A DNA stretch of 9,408 nt from Lachnospiraceae bacterium (GTDB lineage: Bacteria; Bacillota; Clostridia; Lachnospirales; Lachnospiraceae): positions 1 to 9,408 of the forward strand of contig JAGCSS010000257.1 of the NCBI GenBank assembly GCA_017964055.1. Reading direction: 5' to 3'. The position numbers were made by a program, and so were the translations under genes. This document shows, piece after piece, positions 1-5,989 of the stretch. How positions within the stretch are numbered: position 1 is the first letter of the stretch; each line of letters begins with the position of its first letter. The notes under the pieces were generated by a model that was not told where the DNA came from, did not search any database, and saw only the letters and a list, made by a program, of their open reading frames with translations.

Positions 1-1
1 C

Positions 2-691
2 TGGAAGGACGGCGGCATAAGGATCACAGGCCCTGGAGTATGGGGGCTTACGACCACGTTCATCGGCATGTGGGATATGATCGTGCACGATATGGAACGT
101 GACGTGGACCGCTACAGACCGACGGCGGATCCGGGCAGGGAGCATTCCTACTGCCAGATCATATCCGACGGACCCGAGAACAATCCCGACAATCCGATAT
201 ATGATACGATCACCGCATTCTGCGCGGGTGCACACGATTTTCTCTATATTTCGACGCCTTATCTCGTGATCGAGGACAGCCTCGGGGACACTCTGATCAG
301 GGCCGCGAAGTCGGGTATCGATGTAAGGATCGTAACACCCGGCATTCCTGACAAAAAAATGGTCAACCTTCTTACAAAATACAATTACGGGAGGCTGCTC
401 GAGGGTGGTGTCAGGATCTACGAATACACGCCCGGATTCATACATATCAAGAACCTTATCACGCGTGACTGCGGGATAATTGGGACGATCAATCTGGACT
501 ACCGCAGCCTGTTCCTGCACTATGAATGCGGCGCGATGGTGTGGGACCGTGAGTTTATCGCGGAGGCCGAGGCCGATTTTCACAGGATATTCGAATGCAG
601 CCGCGAGATCTCTTTTGCGGAATGGAAGAAACGCCCGAAATGGGATAAGATACGCCAATGGGTATTAAACCTGTTTGCGAGTGAAGTTTGA
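2..691 (+). CDS. cls: Cardiolipin synthase-like phospholipase D protein, C-terminal part
   Basis: The gene is cut by the left edge; 229 residues are visible and the frame is open from base 2. Cardiolipin synthases condense two phosphatidylglycerol molecules into cardiolipin at the membrane, using two HKD (phospholipase D) motifs. The first motif and the membrane anchor must lie upstream of the window. What is seen: the WKDGGIRITGPGVWGL stretch that normally follows motif 1, an STPYL segment typical of the start of the second PLD domain, and motif 2 around base 443 (HIKNLITRD, then GTINLDYRSLFLHYECG). The second motif is irregular: the family pattern HxKx4Dx6G(S/T)xN would put Asp where this protein has Arg, and the H-to-G distance is one residue short. 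The tail (QWVLNLFASEV) looks like an intact family C-terminus. Another phosphatidyltransferase of the same superfamily is possible. Stop TGA at 689-691. Confidence 0.85.
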   Translation, partial: WKDGGIRITGPGVWGLTTTFIGMWDMIVHDMERDVDRYRPTADPGREHSYCQIISDGPENNPDNPIYDTITAFCAGAHDFLYISTPYLVIEDSLGDTLIRAAKSGIDVRIVTPGIPDKKMVNLLTKYNYGRLLEGGVRIYEYTPGFIHIKNLITRDCGIIGTINLDYRSLFLHYECGAMVWDREFIAEAEADFHRIFECSREISFAEWKKRPKWDKIRQWVLNLFASEV

Positions 692-722
692 CATGTGAGA
701 CCGATCACGGAACGGAGCTATT

Positions 723-965
723 ATGGTTAATGTTTGCAAGCATTGTCAGAAACAGTATATCAGCGCGACAAAGGGTTATTGCTGCCCGAACTGCAAGACC
801 ATAGACAAGATGCGCTTCGATCAGATATGCGCTTATCTGAAGAATTTCCCGAACAGCAATGCGGTGCAGGTCGCGGAGGCTCTCGATATGAAGGCCTACA
901 CAGTGCTCAAATATGTTGATGAGGGAACGCTTACATTTGGAAGAGGGGAGTTTGAGCAGTTATGA
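723..965 (+). CDS. Small zinc-ribbon / helix-turn-helix protein upstream of ruvA
   Basis: This is an 80-residue cytoplasmic protein with two parts. The N-terminus has Cys5-x2-Cys8 and Cys21-x2-Cys24 (CPNC, with an extra Cys20), a spacing expected of a zinc ribbon. Residues about 33-72 look like a small winged or plain helix-turn-helix: a conserved-looking helix (ICAYLKNFP), then VQVAEALDMKAYTVLKYVDEG and a GTLTF strand. From memory this resembles the small YvyF/TIGR03826-type proteins found in flagellar operons of Firmicutes, but I cannot confirm homology and assign no function. The start is supported by GGAG at 714-717, 5 nt before the ATG. Its stop overlaps the ruvA start in an ATGA (962-965), so the two are probably translationally coupled. 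DNA or RNA binding linked to the ruv operon is an inference only. Confidence 0.85.
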   Translation: MVNVCKHCQKQYISATKGYCCPNCKTIDKMRFDQICAYLKNFPNSNAVQVAEALDMKAYTVLKYVDEGTLTFGRGEFEQL

Positions 966-1597
966 TCTCATATATCAGGGGAGATGTCCTGTTCAGGAAC
1001 GAATCGTCGGTCGTTATCGACGTAAACGGGATCGGATACGAGGTTTTCGTGCCTTATCCCGTGCTGTGCGCGATGGAGAGGGCGCAGGGCTCGCAGGTGG
1101 AGCTCTATACATATCTGCAGGTAAAGGAGGACGGCGTGGCGCTGTTCGGATTTGCCGACAGGCAGGATCTGGCGACCTTCAAATACCTGATCACGGTAAA
1201 CGGCATCGGGCCTAAGGGCGCGCTCGGCATCATGTCGTATATGAGCACGAAGGACCTGATGCTCGCTGTACTCGCTGAGGACGCAAAGGCGATCGCGAAG
1301 GCTCCGGGCATCGGAGCAAAGACAGCTAGCAAGCTGATCATCGAGCTCAAGGACAAGTTTAAACTCGAGGATACCTTTGACGGCGGCATATCGGCGGCGG
1401 ACCTCGGTGTTCCCGCGGCAAAGGCAGGAGCCGCGCCGGAGCCCGACGATATCTCCGAGATCAAGAACGAGGCGGTGCAGGCGCTCACGGCTCTGGGATA
1501 TTCCTCGAGCGAAGCTTTAAAGGCAGTGCGCAGTGTTCCCGCAGAGGACGACATGACCGTAGAAAAGCTGCTTAAGGCGGCGTTAAAGTATATTTAG
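962..1597 (+). CDS. ruvA: Holliday junction branch-migration protein RuvA
   Basis: RuvA tetramers bind four-way DNA junctions and load the RuvB motor in recombinational repair. The 211-residue length is normal for the family. The N-terminal OB-fold (about 1-63) starts with the typical MISYIRG and contains the acidic-pin residues Glu56-Asp57 before VALFGF. Two helix-hairpin-helix motifs follow: [14 protein letters not shown] (79-92) and [19 protein letters not shown] (114-132). A variable, Ala/Pro-rich linker (about 140-157) leads to the C-terminal domain III (about 160-211) that contacts RuvB, ending [12 protein letters not shown]. The start overlaps the preceding gene by 4 nt, with a GAGGGGAG ribosome site about 15-20 nt upstream. 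ruvB follows after 17 nt. No ruvC lies next to it, as is usual in Firmicutes, where RecU normally serves as the resolvase. Confidence 0.98.
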   Translation: MISYIRGDVLFRNESSVVIDVNGIGYEVFVPYPVLCAMERAQGSQVELYTYLQVKEDGVALFGFADRQDLATFKYLITVNGIGPKGALGIMSYMSTKDLMLAVLAEDAKAIAKAPGIGAKTASKLIIELKDKFKLEDTFDGGISAADLGVPAAKAGAAPEPDDISEIKNEAVQALTALGYSSSEALKAVRSVPAEDDMTVEKLLKAALKYI

Positions 1598-1614
1598 GCA
1601 CAGGACAGGGGATT

Positions 1615-2619
1615 ATGGCAAAAAGGATGATAACGACCGAATTCACGGTCGAGGACAGCAGCATCGAGGGCAGCTTAAGACCGCAGATGCTCGACGATTA
1701 TATCGGACAGAAAAAGGCCAAGGAGAATCTGAAGATCTATATCGAGGCAGCGAAGCAGAGAGGCGAGTCGCTCGACCATGTGCTGCTGTTCGGACCTCCC
1801 GGACTCGGAAAAACAACGCTCGCCGGAATCATTGCAAATGAGATGGGAGTCAACATCAAGACCACTGCAGGACCCGCGATCGAGAAAGCGGGCGACATGG
1901 CCGCGATACTGAATAACCTCAGGGAAGGCGATATTCTCTTTATCGATGAGATACACAGACTGAACCGTCAGGTCGAGGAGCTGCTGTATCCCGCGATGGA
2001 GGATTTCTGCATAGATATCGTGATCGGACGCGGAGCGGCGGCAAAGTCCATTAGGCTCGATCTGCCGCATTTCACGCTCGTGGGCGCTACGACGAGAGCG
2101 GGCATGCTGACAGCGCCTCTGCGCGACAGGTTCGGTGTGATACACCGCCTCGAGTTCTATACGATCGAGGAGCTGGAATGCATCATAAACCGTTCAGCTG
2201 ATGTGCTCGGAGTGACCATCGATCCCGACGGAGCCAAGGAGCTCGCGAGACGCTCGAGAGGTACGCCGCGTCTGGCCAACCGCCTGCTAAAGCGCATGAG
2301 GGATTTCGCGCAGATCAAATATGACGGCAGGATCACTCTGGATGTGGCCAATTATGCGCTCGACCTGATGGAGGTCGACAGGCTCGGACTGGACAATATA
2401 GACCGCGCGATACTGCATACGATGATAGACAAGTTTGACGGCGGACCGGTGGGCATCGAAGCCGTAGCCACCACGATCGGCGAGGACGCAGGCACGGTTG
2501 AGGAGGTTTACGAGCCGTATCTGGTGCAGTCTGGGCTGATCGCGAGGACGCCCAGAGGCAGGATCGTTACCAAAGAGGGATATCTGCATTTCGGACTGAC
2601 CAGACCCGAAAAAGAATAA
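1615..2619 (+). CDS. ruvB: Holliday junction branch-migration ATPase RuvB
   Basis: RuvB is the hexameric AAA+ motor that drives branch migration with RuvA. At 334 residues it is of normal length. Visible motifs are the N-terminal [13 protein letters not shown] box (20-32), Walker [10 protein letters not shown] (60-68), Walker B ILFIDEIH (107-114), sensor 1 VGATTRAG (156-163), the PLRDRFG segment (168-174) that holds the arginine finger, and sensor 2 in [15 protein letters not shown]. The C-terminal winged helix contains [17 protein letters not shown] and [10 protein letters not shown]. All catalytic positions appear intact. The start ATG lies 17 nt after ruvA, with AGGGGAT as ribosome site. 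The shikimate kinase gene starts 17 nt after its stop, so it belongs to the same transcription unit. Confidence 0.99.
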   Translation: MAKRMITTEFTVEDSSIEGSLRPQMLDDYIGQKKAKENLKIYIEAAKQRGESLDHVLLFGPPGLGKTTLAGIIANEMGVNIKTTAGPAIEKAGDMAAILNNLREGDILFIDEIHRLNRQVEELLYPAMEDFCIDIVIGRGAAAKSIRLDLPHFTLVGATTRAGMLTAPLRDRFGVIHRLEFYTIEELECIINRSADVLGVTIDPDGAKELARRSRGTPRLANRLLKRMRDFAQIKYDGRITLDVANYALDLMEVDRLGLDNIDRAILHTMIDKFDGGPVGIEAVATTIGEDAGTVEEVYEPYLVQSGLIARTPRGRIVTKEGYLHFGLTRPEKE

Positions 2620-2636
2620 GACTGGAGAGGCTGACG

Positions 2637-3203
2637 GTGAACGAAGAATTAAGACGCAGGCTGCTGAACAGCTGCATCCTGCATGACGGCAGCGGAGGCG
2701 CTGACGGGCATGCGGCGAACGGGCTGAAGAATATCATACTTATCGGGATGCCCGGATGCGGCAAATCGACGATATCGCGGATCCTCTCAAGGGACCACGG
2801 CTTTAAGACGATAGATGCCGATGAAGAGTTCCAAAAGACCTACGGCATCACGCCGGCCGAATGCATAACAGAATTCGGGGAGCCGGAGTTTCGCCGAAGG
2901 GAGAGCGAGGTGCTTGCGCGTCTCAAACCGGACGGCAGAGCCTGTATCGCCACGGGAGGCGGCGCGGTGACCGTGCCCGGCAATCTGGAGATACTTAAAA
3001 AACTGGGATTTATCGTGTATCTGAAGCGCGATCTAGATAAGCTCTCGACAAAGGGCAGACCTCTTTCAGCAGGAAAGGGCGTCGAGAAGCTGTTTGCGGA
3101 GCGGGGAGCGCTGTATACCGAATGGGCAGATGCTGAGGTTGAGAATATCAGCCTGCGAGATGCGGTCGACCGCATAATGGAACTGTATAGGGAAAACGCC
3201 TGA
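2637..3203 (+). CDS. aroK: Shikimate kinase with N-terminal extension
   Basis: Shikimate kinase phosphorylates shikimate with ATP in the chorismate (aromatic amino acid) pathway. Residues 30-188 match the family: Walker A GMPGCGKST (37-45), the shikimate-binding DAD (60-62), FRRRESE (85-91), the GGG loop (107-109), the lid arginine in KGRPLSAG (Arg141) and LYTEWADAEV near the end. Ahead of Walker A there is an unusual extension of about 28 residues, first basic/helical (MNEELRRRLLNS) and then Gly/His/Asp-rich. The usual family start is only a few residues before the P-loop. The GTG start is chosen because GGAGAGG (2624-2630) sits 6 nt ahead, and the first internal Met (38) lies inside the P-loop. 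It is the last gene before the terminator and is expressed with ruvAB. Confidence 0.95.
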   Translation: MNEELRRRLLNSCILHDGSGGADGHAANGLKNIILIGMPGCGKSTISRILSRDHGFKTIDADEEFQKTYGITPAECITEFGEPEFRRRESEVLARLKPDGRACIATGGGAVTVPGNLEILKKLGFIVYLKRDLDKLSTKGRPLSAGKGVEKLFAERGALYTEWADAEVENISLRDAVDRIMELYRENA

Positions 3204-3207
3204 ATAG

Positions 3208-3249
3208 AGCAGACTTTTGTACATATTTTTGCAAAAGTCTGCTTTTCTT
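3208..3249 (+). terminator. Intrinsic terminator of the ruvAB-aroK unit
   Basis: A perfect 12-bp stem, AGCAGACTTTTG (3208-3219) with CAAAAGTCTGCT (3232-3243), encloses a 12-nt AT-rich loop and runs straight into TTTTCTT (3243-3249). It starts 4 nt after the aroK stop and separates the housekeeping unit from the sugar locus. Confidence 0.92.
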
Positions 3250-3260
3250 AAACTTTTTAT

Positions 3261-3343
3261 TGTGCAAAAATTTTAAAATGCACTTGAAAATGCACAAAAT
3301 GTATTATATACTGTGTGCATAACATGTATGAGGTGTGCATTTT
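3261..3343. repeat. Cluster of TGTGCA/TGCACA half-sites around the lacI-type promoter
   Basis: Five copies of the pentamer GTGCA or its complement lie within 83 bp: 3262-3266, 3279-3283, 3291-3295, 3315-3319 and 3335-3339. AAAATGCAC is directly repeated at 3275-3283 and 3287-3295, a 12-bp phase, bracketing the -35 box. AAAATGCACA (3287-3296) and TGTGCATTTT (3334-3343) form a perfect 10-bp inverted repeat with a 37-bp spacer. The first two sites form a GTGCA-N12-TGCAC inverted pair. Positions before, inside and after the promoter are where a repressor would act. Operator function for the adjacent LacI-type protein is inferred. Confidence 0.6.
3284..3312 (+). promoter_or_regulatory. Sigma-A-type promoter of the LacI-family gene
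   Basis: TTGAAA (3284-3289) and TATACT (3307-3312) are separated by exactly 17 nt in AT-rich DNA. This predicts a transcript start near 3318-3320, about 25 nt before the regulator's ATG. TGCAC-type half-sites flank and occupy this promoter (see the repeat entry), which suggests that the gene is autoregulated. Confidence 0.8.
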
Positions 3344-4381
3344 ATGATCAAGAAGGTTACGATACAGAACATTGCTGCTGAACTCGGACTCTCGCGCAAT
3401 ACCGTCGCAAAAGCCCTTACGAACAGCGATACGGTTGCGTACGATACCCGCATGTCCATTATCAAGAAGGCATGGGAGATGGGCTATCAGAAGATGAGCC
3501 CCCAGATCCTCGAGGAGTATAAGCTCGTAGAGAATTCCGTTGACAATAAGACTGTGATCATACTTGCAAAGCGTGAGCTCTCCGTATTCTGGAACACTAT
3601 CGTTGTCGGCATCTCCGACGAGCTCAACCGCAATAACTGCCGCATGCGCCTGAACTTCGTATCCGCGGAAGACGAGGCGGATCTCGTGCTTCCCCGTGAT
3701 TTTCAGGACGGTGTCGATGCGGTCATCCTCATGAGCATCTTTAAACCCGATTATACACGTGAGATCTTAAAGCAGAAGCTTCCGACGGTTTTCCTTGACT
3801 GTCCGTCCGGAGACTTCGATCTTGAACATAACTGTGATTCCGTGATCGTTGAGGGCAGGAACAGCGTGATGCAGATCACCGAGAACCTCATATCGCAGGG
3901 CATCAGGAGCATAGGCTTCATAGGTGATACGACCTACTGCGAAACGGTCAGACAGCACTACATGGGATACTGCGCGGCGCTTTCGGAAAACGGGATGCTG
4001 ATCGACAAAGACATTATCTTTAATTCACACCTTCCCGAGATGTATTCGAATGCCGAGGTAGAGAAGATAGTTGCCGGCTTTGCTTATATGCCGGAGGCCA
4101 TTGTCTGCTCGAACGATGACATAGCCCTTAAGTGCATCAGAGCGCTGGCAAAGAAAGGACTTAAGTGTCCGACGGATGTTGCGGTCACCGGCTTTGACAA
4201 CGAGGAAGTGCTGACTCAGGTCGAGCCCAGGCTCACCACCGTATCCATTCATCACCAGATGCTCGGCAAGAGACTGGTACAGCAGCTGATCTGGAGGATA
4301 GAGAATCCCGACTTCCCGAGGGAGAAAATTTTGATCGCTACGAAAACGATTTACAGAAAATCTTCGATGAAGCGCAGATGA
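3344..4381 (+). CDS. LacI-family transcriptional regulator
   Basis: This 345-residue DNA-binding sensor probably controls the sugar-uptake genes that follow. Residues 5-25 (VTIQNIAAELGLSRNTVAKAL) form the LacI helix-turn-helix. Residues 70-345 form the periplasmic-binding-protein-like effector domain, with CSNDDIA (255-261) and VAVTGFDN (279-286) as family signatures, then LTTVSIHHQMLGKR. The segment between them (about 49-68) lacks the usual hinge pattern of small residues and the AxxL lever. The ATG at 3344 is chosen over an in-frame GTG at 3335 because the ribosome site GAGGTG (3330-3335) sits 8 nt before the ATG and would overlap the GTG. The effector is unknown; Phe82-Trp83 at the usual sugar-contact region fits a carbohydrate ligand. 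It has its own promoter and no convincing terminator after it. Confidence 0.93.
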   Translation: MIKKVTIQNIAAELGLSRNTVAKALTNSDTVAYDTRMSIIKKAWEMGYQKMSPQILEEYKLVENSVDNKTVIILAKRELSVFWNTIVVGISDELNRNNCRMRLNFVSAEDEADLVLPRDFQDGVDAVILMSIFKPDYTREILKQKLPTVFLDCPSGDFDLEHNCDSVIVEGRNSVMQITENLISQGIRSIGFIGDTTYCETVRQHYMGYCAALSENGMLIDKDIIFNSHLPEMYSNAEVEKIVAGFAYMPEAIVCSNDDIALKCIRALAKKGLKCPTDVAVTGFDNEEVLTQVEPRLTTVSIHHQMLGKRLVQQLIWRIENPDFPREKILIATKTIYRKSSMKRR

Positions 4382-4432
4382 GTTTCTCCGCATCATCTGA
4401 AATTACTGCGTTATTCGGATTTGAACTTTTTG

Positions 4433-4451
4433 TTTGTGCAATATGCTCAAA
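4433..4451. promoter_or_regulatory. Inverted repeat TTTGTGCA-N3-TGCTCAAA, candidate operator
   Basis: TTTGTGCA (4433-4440) faces TGCTCAAA (4444-4451) across 3 nt, matching at 7 of 8 positions. The left arm contains the same TGTGCA hexamer found four times around the regulator's own promoter. It lies about 20 bp upstream of the -35 of the downstream promoter. Use as an operator shared with the regulator gene is inferred. Confidence 0.5.
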
Positions 4452-4469
4452 AAGCGGCGGATGTTTTAC

Positions 4470-4498
4470 TTGTGCCTTGGTTAATTAAATGATATAAT
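4470..4498 (+). promoter_or_regulatory. Promoter of the yesL/solute-binding protein operon (extended -10)
   Basis: TATAAT (4493-4498) is a perfect -10 preceded by TGA (4490-4492), making an extended -10. The best-placed -35, TTGTGC (4470-4475, 17-nt spacer), is weak and contains GTGC of the repeated half-site. Transcription would start near 4504-4506 and give a leader of about 119 nt before the first TTG start. A weak -35 fits a promoter that depends on a regulator. Confidence 0.7.
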
Positions 4499-4508
4499 GC
4501 AAAAAAGA

Positions 4509-4533
4509 GCTCCTTCGTGATGCACGAAAGAGC
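4509..4533 (+). promoter_or_regulatory. Hairpin at the 5' end of the operon leader
   Basis: GCTC-C-TTCGTG (4509-4519) pairs with CACGAA-A-GAGC (4523-4533), giving 10 base pairs with one C/A mismatch and a 3-nt ATG loop. It starts within about 5 nt of the predicted transcript start and encloses a TGCAC half-site (4521-4525); another TGCAC lies just after it (4543-4547). It could stabilise the mRNA 5' end or be a DNA operator. No T-run follows, so it is not a terminator. Confidence 0.55.
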
Positions 4534-4569
4534 AATATCAAATGCACTAAGGCGATTTTACTTAACGAA

Positions 4570-4589
4570 ATGCGAAAACGATTTCGCAT
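4570..4589. promoter_or_regulatory. 20-bp CG-centred palindrome, LacI-family-type operator candidate
   Basis: ATGCGAAAACGATTTCGCAT is symmetric at 9 of 10 position pairs about a central CG (4579-4580). Even-length palindromes with a central CpG are the classic operator form of LacI/GalR proteins. It sits in the leader, 35 bp before the first start codon, where bound repressor could block elongation. As RNA it folds into an 8-bp hairpin with a 4-nt loop. Confidence 0.6.
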
Positions 4590-4590
4590 A

Positions 4591-4607
4591 AACTGAAGTT
4601 TTCGGTT
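4591..4607 (+). promoter_or_regulatory. Small hairpin just before the yesL ribosome site
   Basis: AACTGAA (4591-4597) can pair with TTCGGTT (4601-4607), 7 pairs including one G-U, with a 3-nt loop. It ends 1 nt before the GGAGG ribosome site (4609-4613). Its right side, GTTTTCG (4598-4604), can instead pair perfectly with CGAAAAC (4573-4579) of the upstream palindrome, so the two folds exclude each other. A regulatory role is inference. Confidence 0.35.
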
Positions 4608-4623
4608 CGGAGGATGACTGAAT

Positions 4624-5295
4624 TTGGCGGCAGACAACTGGAATAACGATCGGTTTTCCGAAGGGAGACTGATGACACTTATCAATACGATCGGTAATTC
4701 ACTGCTGCTGGGGATACTTTTCCTGATATGCAGTCTCCCGGTCGTTACATTCGGGACCTCGCTGAGTGCATTTTATTATGCAATGATCAAGACAGTGAGG
4801 CGTGAGAGGGGATACCCCGTGAGGGAATTCTTTTCGGCGTTTAAGAGGAATATCCTAAAGGGCATCATATTTACGGTGCTGCTCGGCGTCATCGGATACC
4901 TGCTCTTTTTGAACCGCACGATCTACATTACGAAGGATGATCCCGACGGGGCTGCGCATACAGCGCTGTGGGTCACGGTTTACGACATCCTGCTGGTCGT
5001 CTGGGCCGCGTTTACGGTCTGGATATTCCCGGTGATATCGAGATTTAAGCTTGAGTTTAAAAAGACGGTTTCTCTGACATTTACGATCGCGGGCAGATAT
5101 TTTTATTTCACCGTTCTGCTGATAGCGGGCTGGGCGCTTACGGTTTATCTGTGCCTGAAGCTTTCGGTCGGATTTACGCTCATCGTTCCGCCGCTGGCAT
5201 GCTACGGCGCGACCTACATCATCGAGAGGGCATTCAGGCGCTTCATCCCGAAGCCGTCGGAAAAAGAGGACGGATGGTATTACGACGGGGAATGA
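4624..5295 (+). CDS. YesL-family (DUF624) membrane protein, first copy
   Basis: This is a 223-residue integral membrane protein with about five hydrophobic segments (about 25-44, 78-97, 117-137, 158-178, 180-200). YesL-family features are SLLLGILFLICSLPVVTFGTS near the N-terminus, then YYAMIKTVRRERGYPVREFF with RNILKG, and near the end CYGATYIIERAFRRFIP, with an aromatic tail GWYY. YesL-type genes are usually found beside sugar ABC importers, but their molecular role is not established; an accessory role in uptake is inference. The TTG start has a strong GGAGG (4609-4613) 10 nt upstream. An internal ATG at 4672 also has GGGAG before it but would remove the family's usual N-terminal F-x-R-L segment. 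It opens the operon, with the second copy 27 nt downstream. Confidence 0.88.
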   Translation: MAADNWNNDRFSEGRLMTLINTIGNSLLLGILFLICSLPVVTFGTSLSAFYYAMIKTVRRERGYPVREFFSAFKRNILKGIIFTVLLGVIGYLLFLNRTIYITKDDPDGAAHTALWVTVYDILLVVWAAFTVWIFPVISRFKLEFKKTVSLTFTIAGRYFYFTVLLIAGWALTVYLCLKLSVGFTLIVPPLACYGATYIIERAFRRFIPKPSEKEDGWYYDGE

Positions 5296-5322
5296 CCCCG
5301 ACGTGAAAGGCAGGTTTTACTA

Positions 5323-5976
5323 TTGTTTGGCAAATTACTCGATCCCGAAGGACCTTTAAACCGGATCGCTGATATGATAATAGGCTCGTTCCTTGTCGGA
5401 CTGTTCACGGTCCTGTGCTCGATCCCGCTGATCACGGCGGGGACCGCGTTCACCGCAGGCTACTATGCGATGGCCAAGTCGGTCAGGCACCATGAGGGCT
5501 ACGTCTGGAGGGAGTATTTCAGATCCTTCGCGCGCAACATCAGGCAGGGCATCGGGCTCGGCATCGGCTATGTGATAGCCGCGCTGGTCATAGTTTTTGA
5601 TTTTGTTTACCTGAAGGAGAGGACGGATTCCTTCGGAGATGCGATGTTCATGATACTCGTGGTCGTTACGCTGATATGGTTCATGACCTTCTTCTTTGTG
5701 TTTTTCGAGCTTTCGCGCTTTGACAGAAGAGGCTTTGACATACTGAAGTTCGGTGTTATAACGGCATTCAGGCATTTCGTTTCATCGATCGGCATCGTTC
5801 TGATATTCGCGGTCAGCTTCCTGCTGGTATATCTGATGCCCTGGGGATTCGCTCTGTTTCCCGGATTTGCGTTTTACGGCGCTACATTCCTTATGGAGCG
5901 CGTTATGAGGAAATACATGCCTGCTTTCGAAGAGGGCTCGGAAGAGGCGGAGAAATGGTACAACAAAAAGCTTTGA
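5323..5976 (+). CDS. YesL-family (DUF624) membrane protein, second copy
   Basis: This is a 217-residue paralogue of the preceding gene with about five membrane segments (about 17-38, 76-96, 106-129, 153-172, 174-190). Shared blocks, in the same order, are LCSIPLITAGTAFTAGYYAMAKSVR, GYVWREYFRSFARNIRQG, FYGATFLMERVMRKYMP and a C-terminal KWY. The N-terminus (MFGKLLDPEGPLNRIADMI) is the more typical YesL start. The start codon is TTG, with only a modest ribosome site (AAAGG-CAGG, 5306-5314). The reading frame and homology begin there and no ATG is available nearby. Its stop TGA overlaps the ribosome site of the solute-binding protein gene, so the two are probably co-expressed. The tandem arrangement suggests duplication and perhaps a heteromeric partner; function is unproven. 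Confidence 0.87.
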   Translation: MFGKLLDPEGPLNRIADMIIGSFLVGLFTVLCSIPLITAGTAFTAGYYAMAKSVRHHEGYVWREYFRSFARNIRQGIGLGIGYVIAALVIVFDFVYLKERTDSFGDAMFMILVVVTLIWFMTFFFVFFELSRFDRRGFDILKFGVITAFRHFVSSIGIVLIFAVSFLLVYLMPWGFALFPGFAFYGATFLMERVMRKYMPAFEEGSEEAEKWYNKKL

Positions 5977-5989
5977 AGGAGATCGTACT

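Noticed and set aside
1105..1554. 149-codon minus-strand frame over ruvA
   Set aside because: Composition is Ser/Ala-rich as expected of an antisense shadow, with no family motif; ruvA is certain.
3335..3343. GTG at 3335 as start of the LacI-family gene
   Set aside because: It overlaps the GAGGTG ribosome site; ATG at 3344 has proper 8-nt spacing and gives the usual MxKKVTIQ family start.
4426..4454. CTTTTTG/CAAAAAG stem after the LacI-family gene as a terminator
   Set aside because: The stem is only 7 AT-rich pairs with a 15-nt loop and is followed by GCGGCGG rather than a T-run; the inner inverted repeat looks more like a protein site.
4573..4586. Catabolite-repression (cre) site for CcpA
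   Set aside because: The core matches the central CG and A-rich half but lacks the outer T of TG and the final A/T, so it is better described as a general LacI-family-type palindrome.
4614..4646. Short leader peptide from ATG at 4614 (10 codons)
   Set aside because: The ATG directly abuts the GGAGG with no spacing and the frame is short; it more likely reflects chance overlap with the TTG start region.
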